Assembly: GCF_009362845.1 (NCBI RefSeq)
Contig: NZ_WHNW01000001.1
Span: 308,295 to 372,294, forward strand
Source: Ostreibacterium oceani
Lineage (GTDB): Bacteria > Pseudomonadota > Gammaproteobacteria > Cardiobacteriales > Ostreibacteriaceae
Direction: 5' to 3'
DNA: 64,000 nt
Position 1 is the first letter of the stretch; each line of letters begins with the position of its first letter. A model generated the notes under the pieces. It had not been told where the DNA came from. It did no database searches and saw only the letters and a program-made list of their open reading frames with translations. A program made the translations under genes and the position numbers. Below, in pieces: positions 50,070-59,253 of the stretch.

Positions 50070-50810
50070 TTATGCCTGTGCGCTAGTCGCTTGTGCGTCT
50101 AGTTGTGCAATCAGTGCGGGGTCTAGGTTTAGCGATTTGACCAGCTCACCTAGATAGGCTTTTTCCATGAAATTTTCGTCGTTAATCACCAATCGGCTCA
50201 TCAAATAGACTTCTGCGGCCAGCCCTGGTGCGTCTGTGTTGGCGGCGATTTCCTGTGGATTGAGTGGTTTGGCGATTTCGCTTTGCATAAATGCAGATAG
50301 CTCATTCGATTCGCCGAGTTGATCCATCATGGATTGTAGCGCTTCGGTTTCTTTGGCGTCAATGTGTCCATCGGCTTTGGCGGCGGCAATCATGGCTGAG
50401 AGTAGCTTTTTGCTGCGTGCGTCTATTTCGCTTTCGCTCATGTGACTTAACGCGGGTGGGGGCTGGTTGGCTGCTGGGGCACTATTTGCTGGGGCGGTGT
50501 CTGTGTGGGTGCTCTCTGCGGCGGCATTTTGTGTTTGCCAATTTTTATACGCCTTAAAAGCGAGTCCACCGAGTGCGGCAACGGACCCAATTTTCAACGC
50601 GCTACCACCGATTTCTCGGCCAGTATCAGTGCCAACTAATAATGCTAACGCGCCTGCTGCTAATGCGCCTTTACCCATGCCACCTAGCATGGCGCTGCGT
50701 TCTGCGCCTGATTCGGGAACGTTGAGTTTTTCACTGGCAATAGTTTTGCCTTGGTTGGCCATGTCTTGTCCTGCTGAAAGTAGGGCGCCTAATAAATCAC
50801 TGGCTTTCAT
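50070..50810 (-). CDS. DUF533 family (YebE-like) protein with TerB-like domain
   Basis: 246 residues. The N-terminal half is Gly/Ala-rich and hydrophobic (GKGALAAGALALLVGTDTGREIGGSALKIGSVAALGGLAFKAYKNW), typical of DUF533; the C-terminal half (about 125-240) is a TerB-like helical domain (LSAMIAAAKADGHIDAKETEALQSMM). A Pro/Ala-rich linker joins them. Members of this family are inner-membrane-associated proteins of unknown role, some induced by envelope stress. The gene stands alone on the minus strand. Confidence 0.85.
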   Translation of the reverse strand: MKASDLLGALLSAGQDMANQGKTIASEKLNVPESGAERSAMLGGMGKGALAAGALALLVGTDTGREIGGSALKIGSVAALGGLAFKAYKNWQTQNAAAESTHTDTAPANSAPAANQPPPALSHMSESEIDARSKKLLSAMIAAAKADGHIDAKETEALQSMMDQLGESNELSAFMQSEIAKPLNPQEIAANTDAPGLAAEVYLMSRLVINDENFMEKAYLGELVKSLNLDPALIAQLDAQATSAQA

Positions 50811-50925
50811 TTGTATTCTCCTGCTGGTTGATATTAATAAATAAAGTAATTTAAAAACAAATGGTTATTTTTGGTTTGTTCGTATTATTCTGTATTCGCT
50901 ACTGGTCTGTATTTGTTACTGGCTT

Positions 50926-51702
50926 TTATGTGTTATCCCACGCGGTTAAAAATTCGTCAAAATGCGGTTTGTCGGCGTGGCGTAAATAGGTTTTTAAATC
51001 GTCGATATGTTGCTGGTATTGCGCCGCTGAGCATAGCCCACGAATTAGCTCAAACCGCAAATAAACCAAATAAGTATTTAACACGTCGGTCTCGCAGTAA
51101 TCGCGGATAGCGTCTAGGCGGTTGGCTTTGTATAAATCCAGCACCGCACTGCCATCGGTGGCAAGTTTACCAGGAAATCCGCATAGCTTTGCAATATCAT
51201 TGAGTGGCGCGACGCACCGCCCCTGATAACCCGCAATAACATCCATTAAATCGATGTGCTGCCATTGAAACCGCGAGAGGTAATTGTTCCATTTACTGCC
51301 GTTGTCAAAATGCCCGACGTCCCAATAAGTCGGCGCGGCAACGCCATGAAATAACGCGCGATAATGCAGCACAGGTAAATCAAAGCCACTGCCGTTCCAC
51401 GAGACAAGCTGTGGGCGATACGTATCAATCAGGTTGAAAAACTTGGTCAGCAGAGTTTTTTCATCGTCACCGATCTCCCCGACACTGGCGACTTTGAATT
51501 TGCCGTGGCGGCTAAAGCACAGGGCAATCGAGGCGACCTTGTGCAAATGGTGGCGCATAAAGGTATGTCCGACTTCGCTACGGCGGTGCAATTCGGCAAA
51601 GTCAAACTGCTCGTCAGGGCTGAGACAATCAACCTGCTGTAACCGTGCAATAGCATCAGCATCGGGGATGGTCTCAATATCAAAAATACACACATTTTCC
51701 AT
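50926..51702 (-). CDS. Predicted 3'-5' exonuclease related to the PolB exonuclease domain
   Basis: 258 residues starting MENVCIFDIETIPD, the ExoI DxE motif. Next are ExoII in LVSWNGSGFDLPVLHYRALFHG and later ExoIII-type residues (DYCETDVLNTYLVYLRFELI, the YxxxD motif). It corresponds to the stand-alone DEDDy exonuclease related to the PolB exonuclease domain. It has no polymerase domain, so it is probably a repair or nucleic-acid processing enzyme. The biological role is not known. Confidence 0.9.
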   Translation of the reverse strand: MENVCIFDIETIPDADAIARLQQVDCLSPDEQFDFAELHRRSEVGHTFMRHHLHKVASIALCFSRHGKFKVASVGEIGDDEKTLLTKFFNLIDTYRPQLVSWNGSGFDLPVLHYRALFHGVAAPTYWDVGHFDNGSKWNNYLSRFQWQHIDLMDVIAGYQGRCVAPLNDIAKLCGFPGKLATDGSAVLDLYKANRLDAIRDYCETDVLNTYLVYLRFELIRGLCSAAQYQQHIDDLKTYLRHADKPHFDEFLTAWDNT

Positions 51703-51814
51703 ACGATTATTATGCCACCATTACGCGCGAATTGTCATTGCCAAAGATTAAAATTTATGGATTATGCTTCAATACATGGGGAATGCTATGGGGTATGGAC
51801 TTATTGGCATCAGT

Positions 51815-52741
51815 TCATTTTAGGATATAGTTTTTAATTTTTGGCAGTGGTGGCATTGCTTGTTTAGATTTTCCTTGCATATCCATAATGATACGTTCTA
51901 TGTTGATACATAATGCTTGCAAAGGCAGACTGTTAGGACAGGTTGAAAAAGGGTCTTCTAAATCTCTAGCGAGCGCATCCAAACCAAAAAACGTGTAGGT
52001 AATTAATAGCGTTAACGGCGCAGTTGCCCAAACAGTATGGGAAACTAAGCCAAAAGGCAACAGCAAACAATACAGCATCGCCGTACGCTGTAGCAATAAA
52101 TTGTAGGCAAATGGAACCGGTGTTTTATTTAAACGTTCACACCCTGCTTGTATCAAATTGATGGCATCGATACGGCTGTCTAGCGTCTGATAGATGATAT
52201 CTGATATTTTTCCTTGTTGATAATGCTGCCCTATCTCCCTAGATAGCATGAGTAACAACGCATTGGCAGGATTTACTTTACCAAGAATCTGGGCGTGTTC
52301 GTCAGCCAATAATCGGTCGATTACCTCGCTATCCATCTTTGTTCCTTGGCATTGATGCCGCAAGCAAATAGGGTAGCAAATCAAATAACGATCAATCCGT
52401 GCAATCATATCCGCATCAACGTGGTTGTCCATCACACTGCGTGTTGTTCTGGCGATGGAGCGGGTTTCTTTAATGAGTTGCCCCCATAAATTACGTCCCT
52501 CCCACCAGCGTTCATAGGCAGTGTTATTGCGAAAACCCAAAAACAATGAGAGCGCCAAACCAATCATGGTGAAATAACTTAGATTAATGGCGCTAAATAT
52601 GCTTGGGTGGATATATTGAATAAAAGTCACCCCTAATGCTAAGCAGAAAATGGCGAATAATCGCCATTTAATCAAAGGTACAATAGAACCGTGACGAATA
52701 AAAAAGAGCTTCCAAACGGAGGGGTAATGTCGAATAATCAT
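51815..52741 (-). CDS. Bestrophin family ion channel protein
   Basis: 308 residues. It shows the bestrophin core: ALSLFLGFRNNTAYERWWEGRNLWGQLIKETRSIARTTRS, a signature of this family, plus YNLLLQRTAMLYCLLLPFGLV and LEDPFSTCPNSLPLQALCINIERII. Four membrane segments are expected. Bacterial homologues form pentameric channels, in known cases passing cations (KpBest) rather than chloride. No partner genes are obvious; the polyamine-type ABC genes begin upstream on the same strand. Confidence 0.92.
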   Translation of the reverse strand: MIIRHYPSVWKLFFIRHGSIVPLIKWRLFAIFCLALGVTFIQYIHPSIFSAINLSYFTMIGLALSLFLGFRNNTAYERWWEGRNLWGQLIKETRSIARTTRSVMDNHVDADMIARIDRYLICYPICLRHQCQGTKMDSEVIDRLLADEHAQILGKVNPANALLLMLSREIGQHYQQGKISDIIYQTLDSRIDAINLIQAGCERLNKTPVPFAYNLLLQRTAMLYCLLLPFGLVSHTVWATAPLTLLITYTFFGLDALARDLEDPFSTCPNSLPLQALCINIERIIMDMQGKSKQAMPPLPKIKNYILK

Positions 52742-52888
52742 AAGCTGTAAGCAATCAAGCGTGAATTTCGTGGCTTTAATCCAATACGATGATATAACAC
52801 CATATTGTTAAATTGGGTATCGGTTAGGTATTTGGTTAGGCATTACTGGGGCATTGGTGTTTTCAGATAACGCGCTGCGTTAATACGC

Positions 52889-53740
52889 TTACCCAGCGCT
52901 CATGCCGCGCATGCGCTCGTTTCGTCTTCGTATGAGCTCAAGGGTTGTGAGCAAACAAATTGAAATGAGTACTAAGATGCTGGCGAGGGCCAAAATAGTT
53001 GGGCTGATTTCTTCGCGCAGACCTGAAAACATACGCACGGTCATCGGCGTTTGTTCGGGACCGGCTAAAAATAGCACTAATACCACTTCGTCAAGCGAGG
53101 TGATAAACGCAAACAAGGCACCTGAGATAACCCCTGGCAATAATAATGGCAGAATCACTCGAAAAAACGTTTCCTTTTGATTCGCTCCAAGGCTTTGTGC
53201 GGCTTGTATGAGTCGCTCATCAAAACCAGACAGGCTTGCGGTAACGGTAATCACAACAAAGGGCGTACCTAATACCACGTGGCTTAAAATCACGCCAGTA
53301 AATGTATTGGCCAAATCGATTCGAGAGTAAAAACTAAATAACGCAGCGGCTGAAATAATCAGCGGCACAATCATAGGTGAGATTAGCACCGCCATAATGG
53401 TGGCTTTATATGGCATCTGCTTGCGATGCAGCCCAAGGGCTGCAATGGTACCTAAGGTCGTGGCAACAAAGGCGGATACGGTTGCTATAAAAAAGGAGTT
53501 TCGAATCGAGGACATCCATTCATCACTGCCCAATAAATCTTTATACCAGCGTAATGAATATCCTTCTGGATTAAACGCCAGCATTTTCTCCGTAAAGGTA
53601 AAATATGGCTCGGCATTAAATGCCAGTGGAATTATCACAATTATCGGGGCTATCAAAAAAAAGAACACAATCGCGCAAATAAGCATAAAGCAATAATGCC
53701 AAATGCGTTCGATTGGTGTTGCGCTTTTTTCTAATTTCAT
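52889..53740 (-). CDS. Polyamine-type ABC transporter permease (PotC-like)
   Basis: 283 residues from ATG 53740, with GGAGG seven bases upstream; this beats the longer frame from 53761, which overlaps the previous gene's stop. Six transmembrane segments and the permease signature EAA-loop (QAAQSLGANQKETFFRVILPLLLPGVISG) are visible. Together with the other permease it forms the membrane channel for spermidine/putrescine-class importers. It is the last gene of a four-gene set (ATPase, binding protein, permease 1, permease 2). Confidence 0.9.
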   Translation of the reverse strand: MKLEKSATPIERIWHYCFMLICAIVFFFLIAPIIVIIPLAFNAEPYFTFTEKMLAFNPEGYSLRWYKDLLGSDEWMSSIRNSFFIATVSAFVATTLGTIAALGLHRKQMPYKATIMAVLISPMIVPLIISAAALFSFYSRIDLANTFTGVILSHVVLGTPFVVITVTASLSGFDERLIQAAQSLGANQKETFFRVILPLLLPGVISGALFAFITSLDEVVLVLFLAGPEQTPMTVRMFSGLREEISPTILALASILVLISICLLTTLELIRRRNERMRGMSAG

Positions 53741-53753
53741 ATGAAGCCTCCGC

Positions 53754-54998
53754 TTAACCAAATTTTAGGCGATCAACGCCAACTAATTTATTAAACAGCC
53801 AGTATAAAATCATCACGGCAATCAACAATAAGCTTGCCAGTGACAAGGCCAGTTTTAACTGCGCAGTTGTGCCACGCATGTTATCAGCGATAAGATTTGA
53901 TATAAATATGCCGGTTTGTCCACCAACTAATGCTGGGGTAATGTAATAGCCGATGGCAATAATAAATACTAAAATTACGCCTGCCGCCAAACCTGGTAAG
54001 GTCAGCGGAAAATAGATTCGCCACCACGCTACAAACGGGTGCGCACCCATTGAAATAGCGGCGCGCATATAGCTTGGCTGGATGGTTTTCATCACCGAGT
54101 ACAGTGGCAACACGACAAACGGCAATAAAATATGCACCATAGCTATGGTCGTACCGGTTGCGTTATATATCATTTGTAGGCGACTTTCATTATTTATTAA
54201 ACCGCTCCAGACCAGCAAATCATTCACTACGCCCTGCGATTGCAATAACACAATCCAAGCAGAGGTACGCACTAACAGCGATGTCCAAAACGGCAATAGG
54301 ACTAATATCATTAATAAATTGGATTTCCTAAGTGGCAATATCGCCATCAAATAGGAAATTGGATAGGCAAGTACAATACAAAGAAAAGTAATCAACGCGC
54401 TCATAAAAAAGGTGCGTTTAAACAACTTACCATAAATTTGATATTTTTCATCGCGGTCAACAATCTCACCGTCAAGATTGTATTCTTTATCCATTGCCAA
54501 CAGATAATAACTAATGGTAAATAATCCCGTTTCACGTTTCACTAACTTCCAAAAGCGAACATCCCCCCAATCTTCATCGGCGGCAATAAAACTTTCTTTA
54601 TAAGGCGCGTTAAATTCTTCAAAATTGCGTGCCGCTCCCATCATAAGGCCGCGTGTCCCTGGCAGTTCGCGATTTAATCGACCGGCAACGCGTCCAATAG
54701 TACGGTTTTCCTGACCAATTTTTATATCTTCATACAGCGCCGCATACACCGCTTCATCTGGCAACTGTTCGCCTTCCCAATTCTCAAGTGCTGCAGCTGT
54801 ATTTGGCAAATAATCATGTACTTCAGGGTTATAGACTGAGCGCCAAATCATCGAAGCGATTGGTCCAATGAAAGTGATGAGCAGAAATAACAATAATGGC
54901 AACACTAATAAAAATGCACGACGACGTGCCTTACTATCGGCACGTTTTAGTGCTTTTTCTAAGGATACGCCTGATGCGGTAGTTAATGTGTCTGCCAT
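53754..54998 (-). CDS. Polyamine-type ABC transporter permease (PotB-like, long N-terminus)
   Basis: 414 residues, longer than E. coli PotB (about 275). A first transmembrane segment (about 27-48) is followed by an extra polar region of about 130 residues before the five remaining helices. The EAA loop RAAISMGAHPFVAWWRIYFPLTLPGLAAG is present near the C-terminal end. It pairs with the downstream PotC-like permease. The long periplasmic insert is found in some spermidine/putrescine-type permeases of marine and alphaproteobacterial systems. Substrate specificity is inferred from family only. Confidence 0.88.
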   Translation of the reverse strand: MADTLTTASGVSLEKALKRADSKARRRAFLLVLPLLLFLLITFIGPIASMIWRSVYNPEVHDYLPNTAAALENWEGEQLPDEAVYAALYEDIKIGQENRTIGRVAGRLNRELPGTRGLMMGAARNFEEFNAPYKESFIAADEDWGDVRFWKLVKRETGLFTISYYLLAMDKEYNLDGEIVDRDEKYQIYGKLFKRTFFMSALITFLCIVLAYPISYLMAILPLRKSNLLMILVLLPFWTSLLVRTSAWIVLLQSQGVVNDLLVWSGLINNESRLQMIYNATGTTIAMVHILLPFVVLPLYSVMKTIQPSYMRAAISMGAHPFVAWWRIYFPLTLPGLAAGVILVFIIAIGYYITPALVGGQTGIFISNLIADNMRGTTAQLKLALSLASLLLIAVMILYWLFNKLVGVDRLKFG

Positions 54999-55111
54999 AT
55001 GTAGTTACTGGGTAGTTATTGGGTAATTATTGGATAGTTAATCGATAAGTAATTGTTTAAATAGCCTGCGCCCTAATTCGCACTAGGGCGCTCGCCATTA
55101 TTTATTACGGT

Positions 55112-56233
55112 TTATTGCGCTAACCAAGCGTTGAAACGCTCTTCGAGTATGTCGCCGTAGTTCGTCCAAAAATCATTATTAAACACAAGTGCCCCTTGTA
55201 AATTTTCTGGATTGGTTGGCATGTGTGGCTTCATATCAACACCGGTTTCAGCATGTGTACTGACAAGCGGCGCAGATGAATTACGCGCTGGACCATAGGA
55301 AATATACTTGGCTTGATCGGCGAGGCGCTGGGTATCGGTGGCAAAATACAGAAAGTCTTTAATCATATCGAGCTTTTCTTCATTACCAACGGGGACAACC
55401 CAACCATCGGCTTCTAATGCCTGACCAGCCCACATGATTTTAAATGGCTGATTTTCGTTGACCTGTGCATTGAAAATACGACCATTATAGGCAGTGGCAA
55501 TACTCACTTCTTTATCCGCTAACATTTGCGGTGGCTGCGCCCCTTCGGACCACCAAATAACACTGTCTTTGATTTCGTCAAGCTTTGCAAATGCGCGATC
55601 TTGGCCTTCCTCTGTTTCTAGTACAGTATAGACATCACCCATGGCAACACCATCAGCAATTAATGCCCATTCTAGATTTTTTTGCGGTATTTTTTGTAAG
55701 GCACGCTTACCTGGGAATTTCTCGGTATCCCAAATATCCGCAATCGATTGTGGCCCTTCACTGAGTACTTCGGTATTGTATGCAAATAAAGTTGAGTAGA
55801 TAATTTGCGGGATGAAGCAATCGCCCAGGGTGCCTTCTACGAAGTCTTTGGATGGCATTGTACCATCAGGTGCCGGTGCTAGCCATTCATCATGGTTAAT
55901 TTCCATAATAAGGCCTTCATCGCAGGCACGCTGTGCATCGGCGGGCAACATATCCACTAAATTCCAAGTGACATTGCCGGCGCCTACTTGTGAACGAATG
56001 CCCGCAAGCGCTTCACTGGATTTGTCTTCCATGATGAGTTTGGTGCCTGTTTTTTCGGTGTAGGGTTCGTTGTAAGCCTTGACTTGGCTATTGCTGTAAG
56101 CCCCGCCCCAAGAAACAATCGTTAGACTTTCCTCTGCTGACGCGGCCGTAATCGAAGCCGTTAGTGCGGCTGCAATCGCGAGTGGAACTAAGCCGTTGGT
56201 TATTTTTCTATTGTTAGTGTTGTCGTTATTCAT
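55112..56233 (-). CDS. Polyamine-type ABC transporter substrate-binding protein (PotD/opine-like)
   Basis: 373 residues. Signal peptide MNNDNTNNRKITNGLVPLAIAAALTASITAASA, then mature part beginning EESLTIVSWGGAYSNSQVKAYNEPYTEKTG, typical of the spermidine/putrescine-binding family. Features include WNLVDMLPADAQRACDEGLI and WSEGAQPPQMLADKEVSIATAYNGRI. It captures the substrate in the periplasm for the two permeases downstream. No acidic pocket residues can be assigned here, so the amine substrate is not proven. About 210 bases separate it from the ATPase gene. Confidence 0.88.
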   Translation of the reverse strand: MNNDNTNNRKITNGLVPLAIAAALTASITAASAEESLTIVSWGGAYSNSQVKAYNEPYTEKTGTKLIMEDKSSEALAGIRSQVGAGNVTWNLVDMLPADAQRACDEGLIMEINHDEWLAPAPDGTMPSKDFVEGTLGDCFIPQIIYSTLFAYNTEVLSEGPQSIADIWDTEKFPGKRALQKIPQKNLEWALIADGVAMGDVYTVLETEEGQDRAFAKLDEIKDSVIWWSEGAQPPQMLADKEVSIATAYNGRIFNAQVNENQPFKIMWAGQALEADGWVVPVGNEEKLDMIKDFLYFATDTQRLADQAKYISYGPARNSSAPLVSTHAETGVDMKPHMPTNPENLQGALVFNNDFWTNYGDILEERFNAWLAQ

Positions 56234-56442
56234 GCTATCTTTCTCCTGTCGTGATGTTGAAATGGTTTTATTTTCTTATTGTTATTCTGTTGTCATTCTA
56301 TTGTTATTCGAGTTGCCTTATTTGTTACGCTATTGGATTTTAGTATGGCAATACCGCATTGTAATAAGGGTAACACTGCGGTTTAGCTATGATTCCAACT
56401 AGTGTTTTCAGCTAAGATTTTAGTTAAAATTTTAGCTGAAAT

Positions 56443-57534
56443 TTAGGCATCTAATGCCCTGCAATCATCTAATCGCCAACCGAGTGTCAGCTTTTCACCG
56501 ACTTTTGGTACGGTAACGTCAGGTGAATTTTTGACTTTGATAATAAATTTATCATTACCCAGTAATTTGACACGCAGGCGCAGATGATCGCCAAGGTAAA
56601 TTTCCTCTAGTATTTCAGACTCAAAAATATTAGGCAAACTGCCAGCTTCTGGATTGAGAATGATGCGCTCTGGGCGTAGCGAGAGCGTTGATTGTTTGCC
56701 AATGCTAGCCGCATTTACAGGCTTTGCTTTGACGGGCTGACCATCGACGACTACGGTACATGTGTCGGCATCGAGGGCATCGATTTGACCAACTAAGCAA
56801 TTGTTTTCACCAATAAACCCTGCAACAAAAGCATTTTTTGGTGCTTCGTATAGCGTTGAAGGCGTGTCTAGTTGCTGGATAATGCCATCATCAAATACCG
56901 CCACACGGCTAGACATGGTCAGTGCCTCGGTTTGGTCGTGCGTGACATAAACCACAGTGAAACCAAGTTTTTCATGTAGATGTTTGATTTCGTATTGCAT
57001 TTGTTCGCGCAAGTTTTTATCTAATGCACCAAGTGGCTCATCCATCAAAATCAACTCAGGGTCAAATACCATTGCGCGCGCCACCGCGACACGTTGTTGT
57101 TGACCGCCTGATAGTTGCGCAGGTCTGCGTCCACCAAAATCACCTAGCTCAACCATATCAAGCACGCGTTTGACTTGTTTTTCAATATCGGGTTTGGGCA
57201 CTTTGCGCATTTGTAGCGGAAATGCCAAATTTTCAGCAACCGTCATATGCGGAAACAACGCATAATTTTGAAATACCATACCAATGCCGCGTTTGTGCGG
57301 TGGCACGTCATTAATGGGCTTGCCGTCTAAGTAGATTTCACCGTTAGTGGCAGGCTCAAAACCAGACAGCATCATTAAGCAGGTCGTCTTGCCAGAGCCT
57401 GACGGCCCAAGCATCGTCAAAAATTCGCCTTTTTCAATATCAAGATTCAGGTCTTTGACAACGAGAATCTTGCCATCATAACTTTTTTGAACTTTTTCGA
57501 ATTTGACAAAAACGTTCGAGGCACTTTCACTCAT
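56443..57534 (-). CDS. Polyamine-type ABC transporter ATPase (PotA-like)
   Basis: 363 residues. Walker A GPSGSGKTT near residue 42, Q loop FQNYALFPHMTV, signature LSGGQQQRVAVARAM, Walker B LILMDEPLGALD, H loop VTHDQTEAL, and a C-terminal TOBE domain (about 280-360). This is the standard PotA/UgpC-type ATPase with regulatory C-terminus. It is the first gene of the importer on the minus strand, and it is divergent from the osmoprotectant transporter genes. Confidence 0.92.
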   Translation of the reverse strand: MSESASNVFVKFEKVQKSYDGKILVVKDLNLDIEKGEFLTMLGPSGSGKTTCLMMLSGFEPATNGEIYLDGKPINDVPPHKRGIGMVFQNYALFPHMTVAENLAFPLQMRKVPKPDIEKQVKRVLDMVELGDFGGRRPAQLSGGQQQRVAVARAMVFDPELILMDEPLGALDKNLREQMQYEIKHLHEKLGFTVVYVTHDQTEALTMSSRVAVFDDGIIQQLDTPSTLYEAPKNAFVAGFIGENNCLVGQIDALDADTCTVVVDGQPVKAKPVNAASIGKQSTLSLRPERIILNPEAGSLPNIFESEILEEIYLGDHLRLRVKLLGNDKFIIKVKNSPDVTVPKVGEKLTLGWRLDDCRALDA

Positions 57535-57930
57535 CTTTTATCCCGTTTATCCACGCTAATGTATTCACGCCAATGTATTCAATGTATTTACGCACTAAGA
57601 AGGTCAACATGGCTACTATTATAAACATAAATAATAGTAAACATCAAATGGATTGCAAATGGATTGTTTTTTTGGGGCAATATGCTGTTTAGCGGCTAGC
57701 TGAGGTCGAATTTGCGCAAATTCATTAAAAAGGTGGGTGCTGCAATTTGCTTTTCAAATAGCGGATTGAAAAGCGGATTGAAAAGCGGATTGAAAAGCGG
57801 ATTGAAAAGCGGATTGAAAAGCGGGTTTAAATGTATCATTTTGATTAGCGCTAGGAGAGATATTGCTTTTTTTGGGTTATTTTGTGCGACAATGGCTAGT
57901 CAATTTTAAAATGGCAACAGAGGTACCGCA
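57535..57930. other. Divergent region between the two ABC importers
   Basis: 396 bases containing promoters for both directions and a 12-base tandem repeat at 57761-57820 (listed separately). A 65-codon plus-strand frame (57712-57909) is made mostly of that repeat and is not supported as a gene. Confidence 0.6.
57761..57820 (+). repeat. 12-bp tandem repeat upstream of osmF
   Basis: Five identical 12-base units (GCGGATTGAAAA), with a sixth partial one after. It lies about 110 bases ahead of the osmF start. No spacers, so it is not CRISPR. Confidence 0.95.
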
Positions 57931-59064
57931 ATGATTTATTTACCGACGTCCAACCCCTTAGTCCGCAATACTTATATTCAAAATGCGGTTTCTCAAGATA
58001 ATCGAAATGTCGCCACTCTGGGAATGGTGCTGAGAATAGCGCTGAGAATGCTGCTGAGGACGGCTCGGAAGATGATTGGACGCTGGCGTATTTTGATACT
58101 TTGCCTCTTGTCATTTTTATTGAGTGTGGCAGCATTGCCTCAGGCGCAAGCCCAGTATTCGACTCAGGAAAAAACTCAGGAAAAGTCAAGCAATCCCGTT
58201 CGCGTTGCATCCAAGATAGATACCGAAGGTAGTTTATTAGGTGAATTGATTTTGCAGACCTTGGTTGCAGGCGATGTCCCTGTGGAGGACAAGCTGTCTC
58301 TCGGGGCGACAAATATTGTCAGGAATGCGTTACTCAATAACGAAATCGATTTATATCCCGAATATACAGGGAACGGCGCGTTTTTTAGCCAAACAACAGA
58401 AGACACGGTTTGGAAATCATTAGAAGCCGGCTATGAACAGATAAGTGCATGGGATTATGACAATAACAAATTAGTTTGGTTGCAGCCCGCGCCTGCAAAT
58501 AATACGTGGGCAATTGCGGTTACTCGCGAGTTAGCGGAAAAGGAATCCCTAGCGACATTGGCTGACTTGGCGTCCTACGTTAATCGTGATGGGAAAATTA
58601 AATTGGCGGCTTCGGCGGAATTCGTCAATAGTCCAGTAGCCTTGCCTAGTTTTCAAAAAGTGTATGGTTTTACCTTCAATGACGGACAGTTATTAGTACT
58701 TTCTGGCGGCAACACCTCTGCGACAATTCGAGCCGCCGCCGAAGGAATAAACCAAGCCAATGCTGCGATGGTTTACGGCACTGACGGTGCAATTTCAGCG
58801 GCTAATTTGGTGGTTTTAGACGATATCCAAGGTGCGCAAGCGGTTTATGCGCCAGCGCCAGTCTTGCGCGAAGAAATACTGGCTGATTATCCGCAGATTC
58901 CTGAATTGTTAGCCCCAGTATTTAAAAAGTTAAACCGTGAAGTACTACAGGGACTTAACGAAAAAATTCAAGTACAAGGCATGCCAGCAAAACAAGTGGC
59001 AAAGACCTTTTTAGTATCGAACCAGCTGTTACCCAAAGCAGAGGAATCTAAGCCCGACAAGTAA
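57931..59064 (+). CDS. osmF: Osmoprotectant (glycine betaine-type) ABC transporter substrate-binding protein
   Basis: 377 residues from ATG 57931, preceded by AGAGGT. The hydrophobic signal (ILILCLLSFLLSVAALPQAQA) begins only at residue 51, so an internal ATG such as 58072 may be the true start. The mature domain has VRVASKIDTEGSLLGELILQTL, LSLGATNIVRNALLNNEIDLYPEYTGNG, and PAPANNTWAIAVTRELAEKE, the OsmF/YehZ/OpuAC-type fold. Order substrate-binding, permease, ATPase, permease copies E. coli yehZYXW exactly. In E. coli that system has low affinity for glycine betaine, so true substrate is open. Confidence 0.88.
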   Translation: MIYLPTSNPLVRNTYIQNAVSQDNRNVATLGMVLRIALRMLLRTARKMIGRWRILILCLLSFLLSVAALPQAQAQYSTQEKTQEKSSNPVRVASKIDTEGSLLGELILQTLVAGDVPVEDKLSLGATNIVRNALLNNEIDLYPEYTGNGAFFSQTTEDTVWKSLEAGYEQISAWDYDNNKLVWLQPAPANNTWAIAVTRELAEKESLATLADLASYVNRDGKIKLAASAEFVNSPVALPSFQKVYGFTFNDGQLLVLSGGNTSATIRAAAEGINQANAAMVYGTDGAISAANLVVLDDIQGAQAVYAPAPVLREEILADYPQIPELLAPVFKKLNREVLQGLNEKIQVQGMPAKQVAKTFLVSNQLLPKAEESKPDK

Positions 59065-59156
59065 ACATCATATTATCACCTATTAATGCTGCTTGCTTGT
59101 AAACTCGCCACCACGATGGCGCCACAAAATGCGACTAAGCGAATTGATTTAACGAA

Positions 59157-59197
59157 TTTATATCGGATTTATATCGGTTTATATCGGTTTATATCGC
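59157..59197 (+). repeat. TTTATATCGG tandem repeat between osmF and the first permease
   Basis: Four near-identical 10- to 11-base units in the 189-base gap after osmF. Confidence 0.9.
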
Positions 59198-59253
59198 TGG
59201 CAGTGTTCGTTTAGTCGAGATGCGAAGATAGTGTTCTAACTAGCGCTTACCCA

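Noticed and set aside
57761..57820. Possible CRISPR array
   Set aside because: 12-bp units without spacers; no cas genes in the window.
57712..57909. 65-codon frame upstream of osmF
   Set aside because: Built mostly from the 12-bp repeat (GLKS repeats); no independent support.
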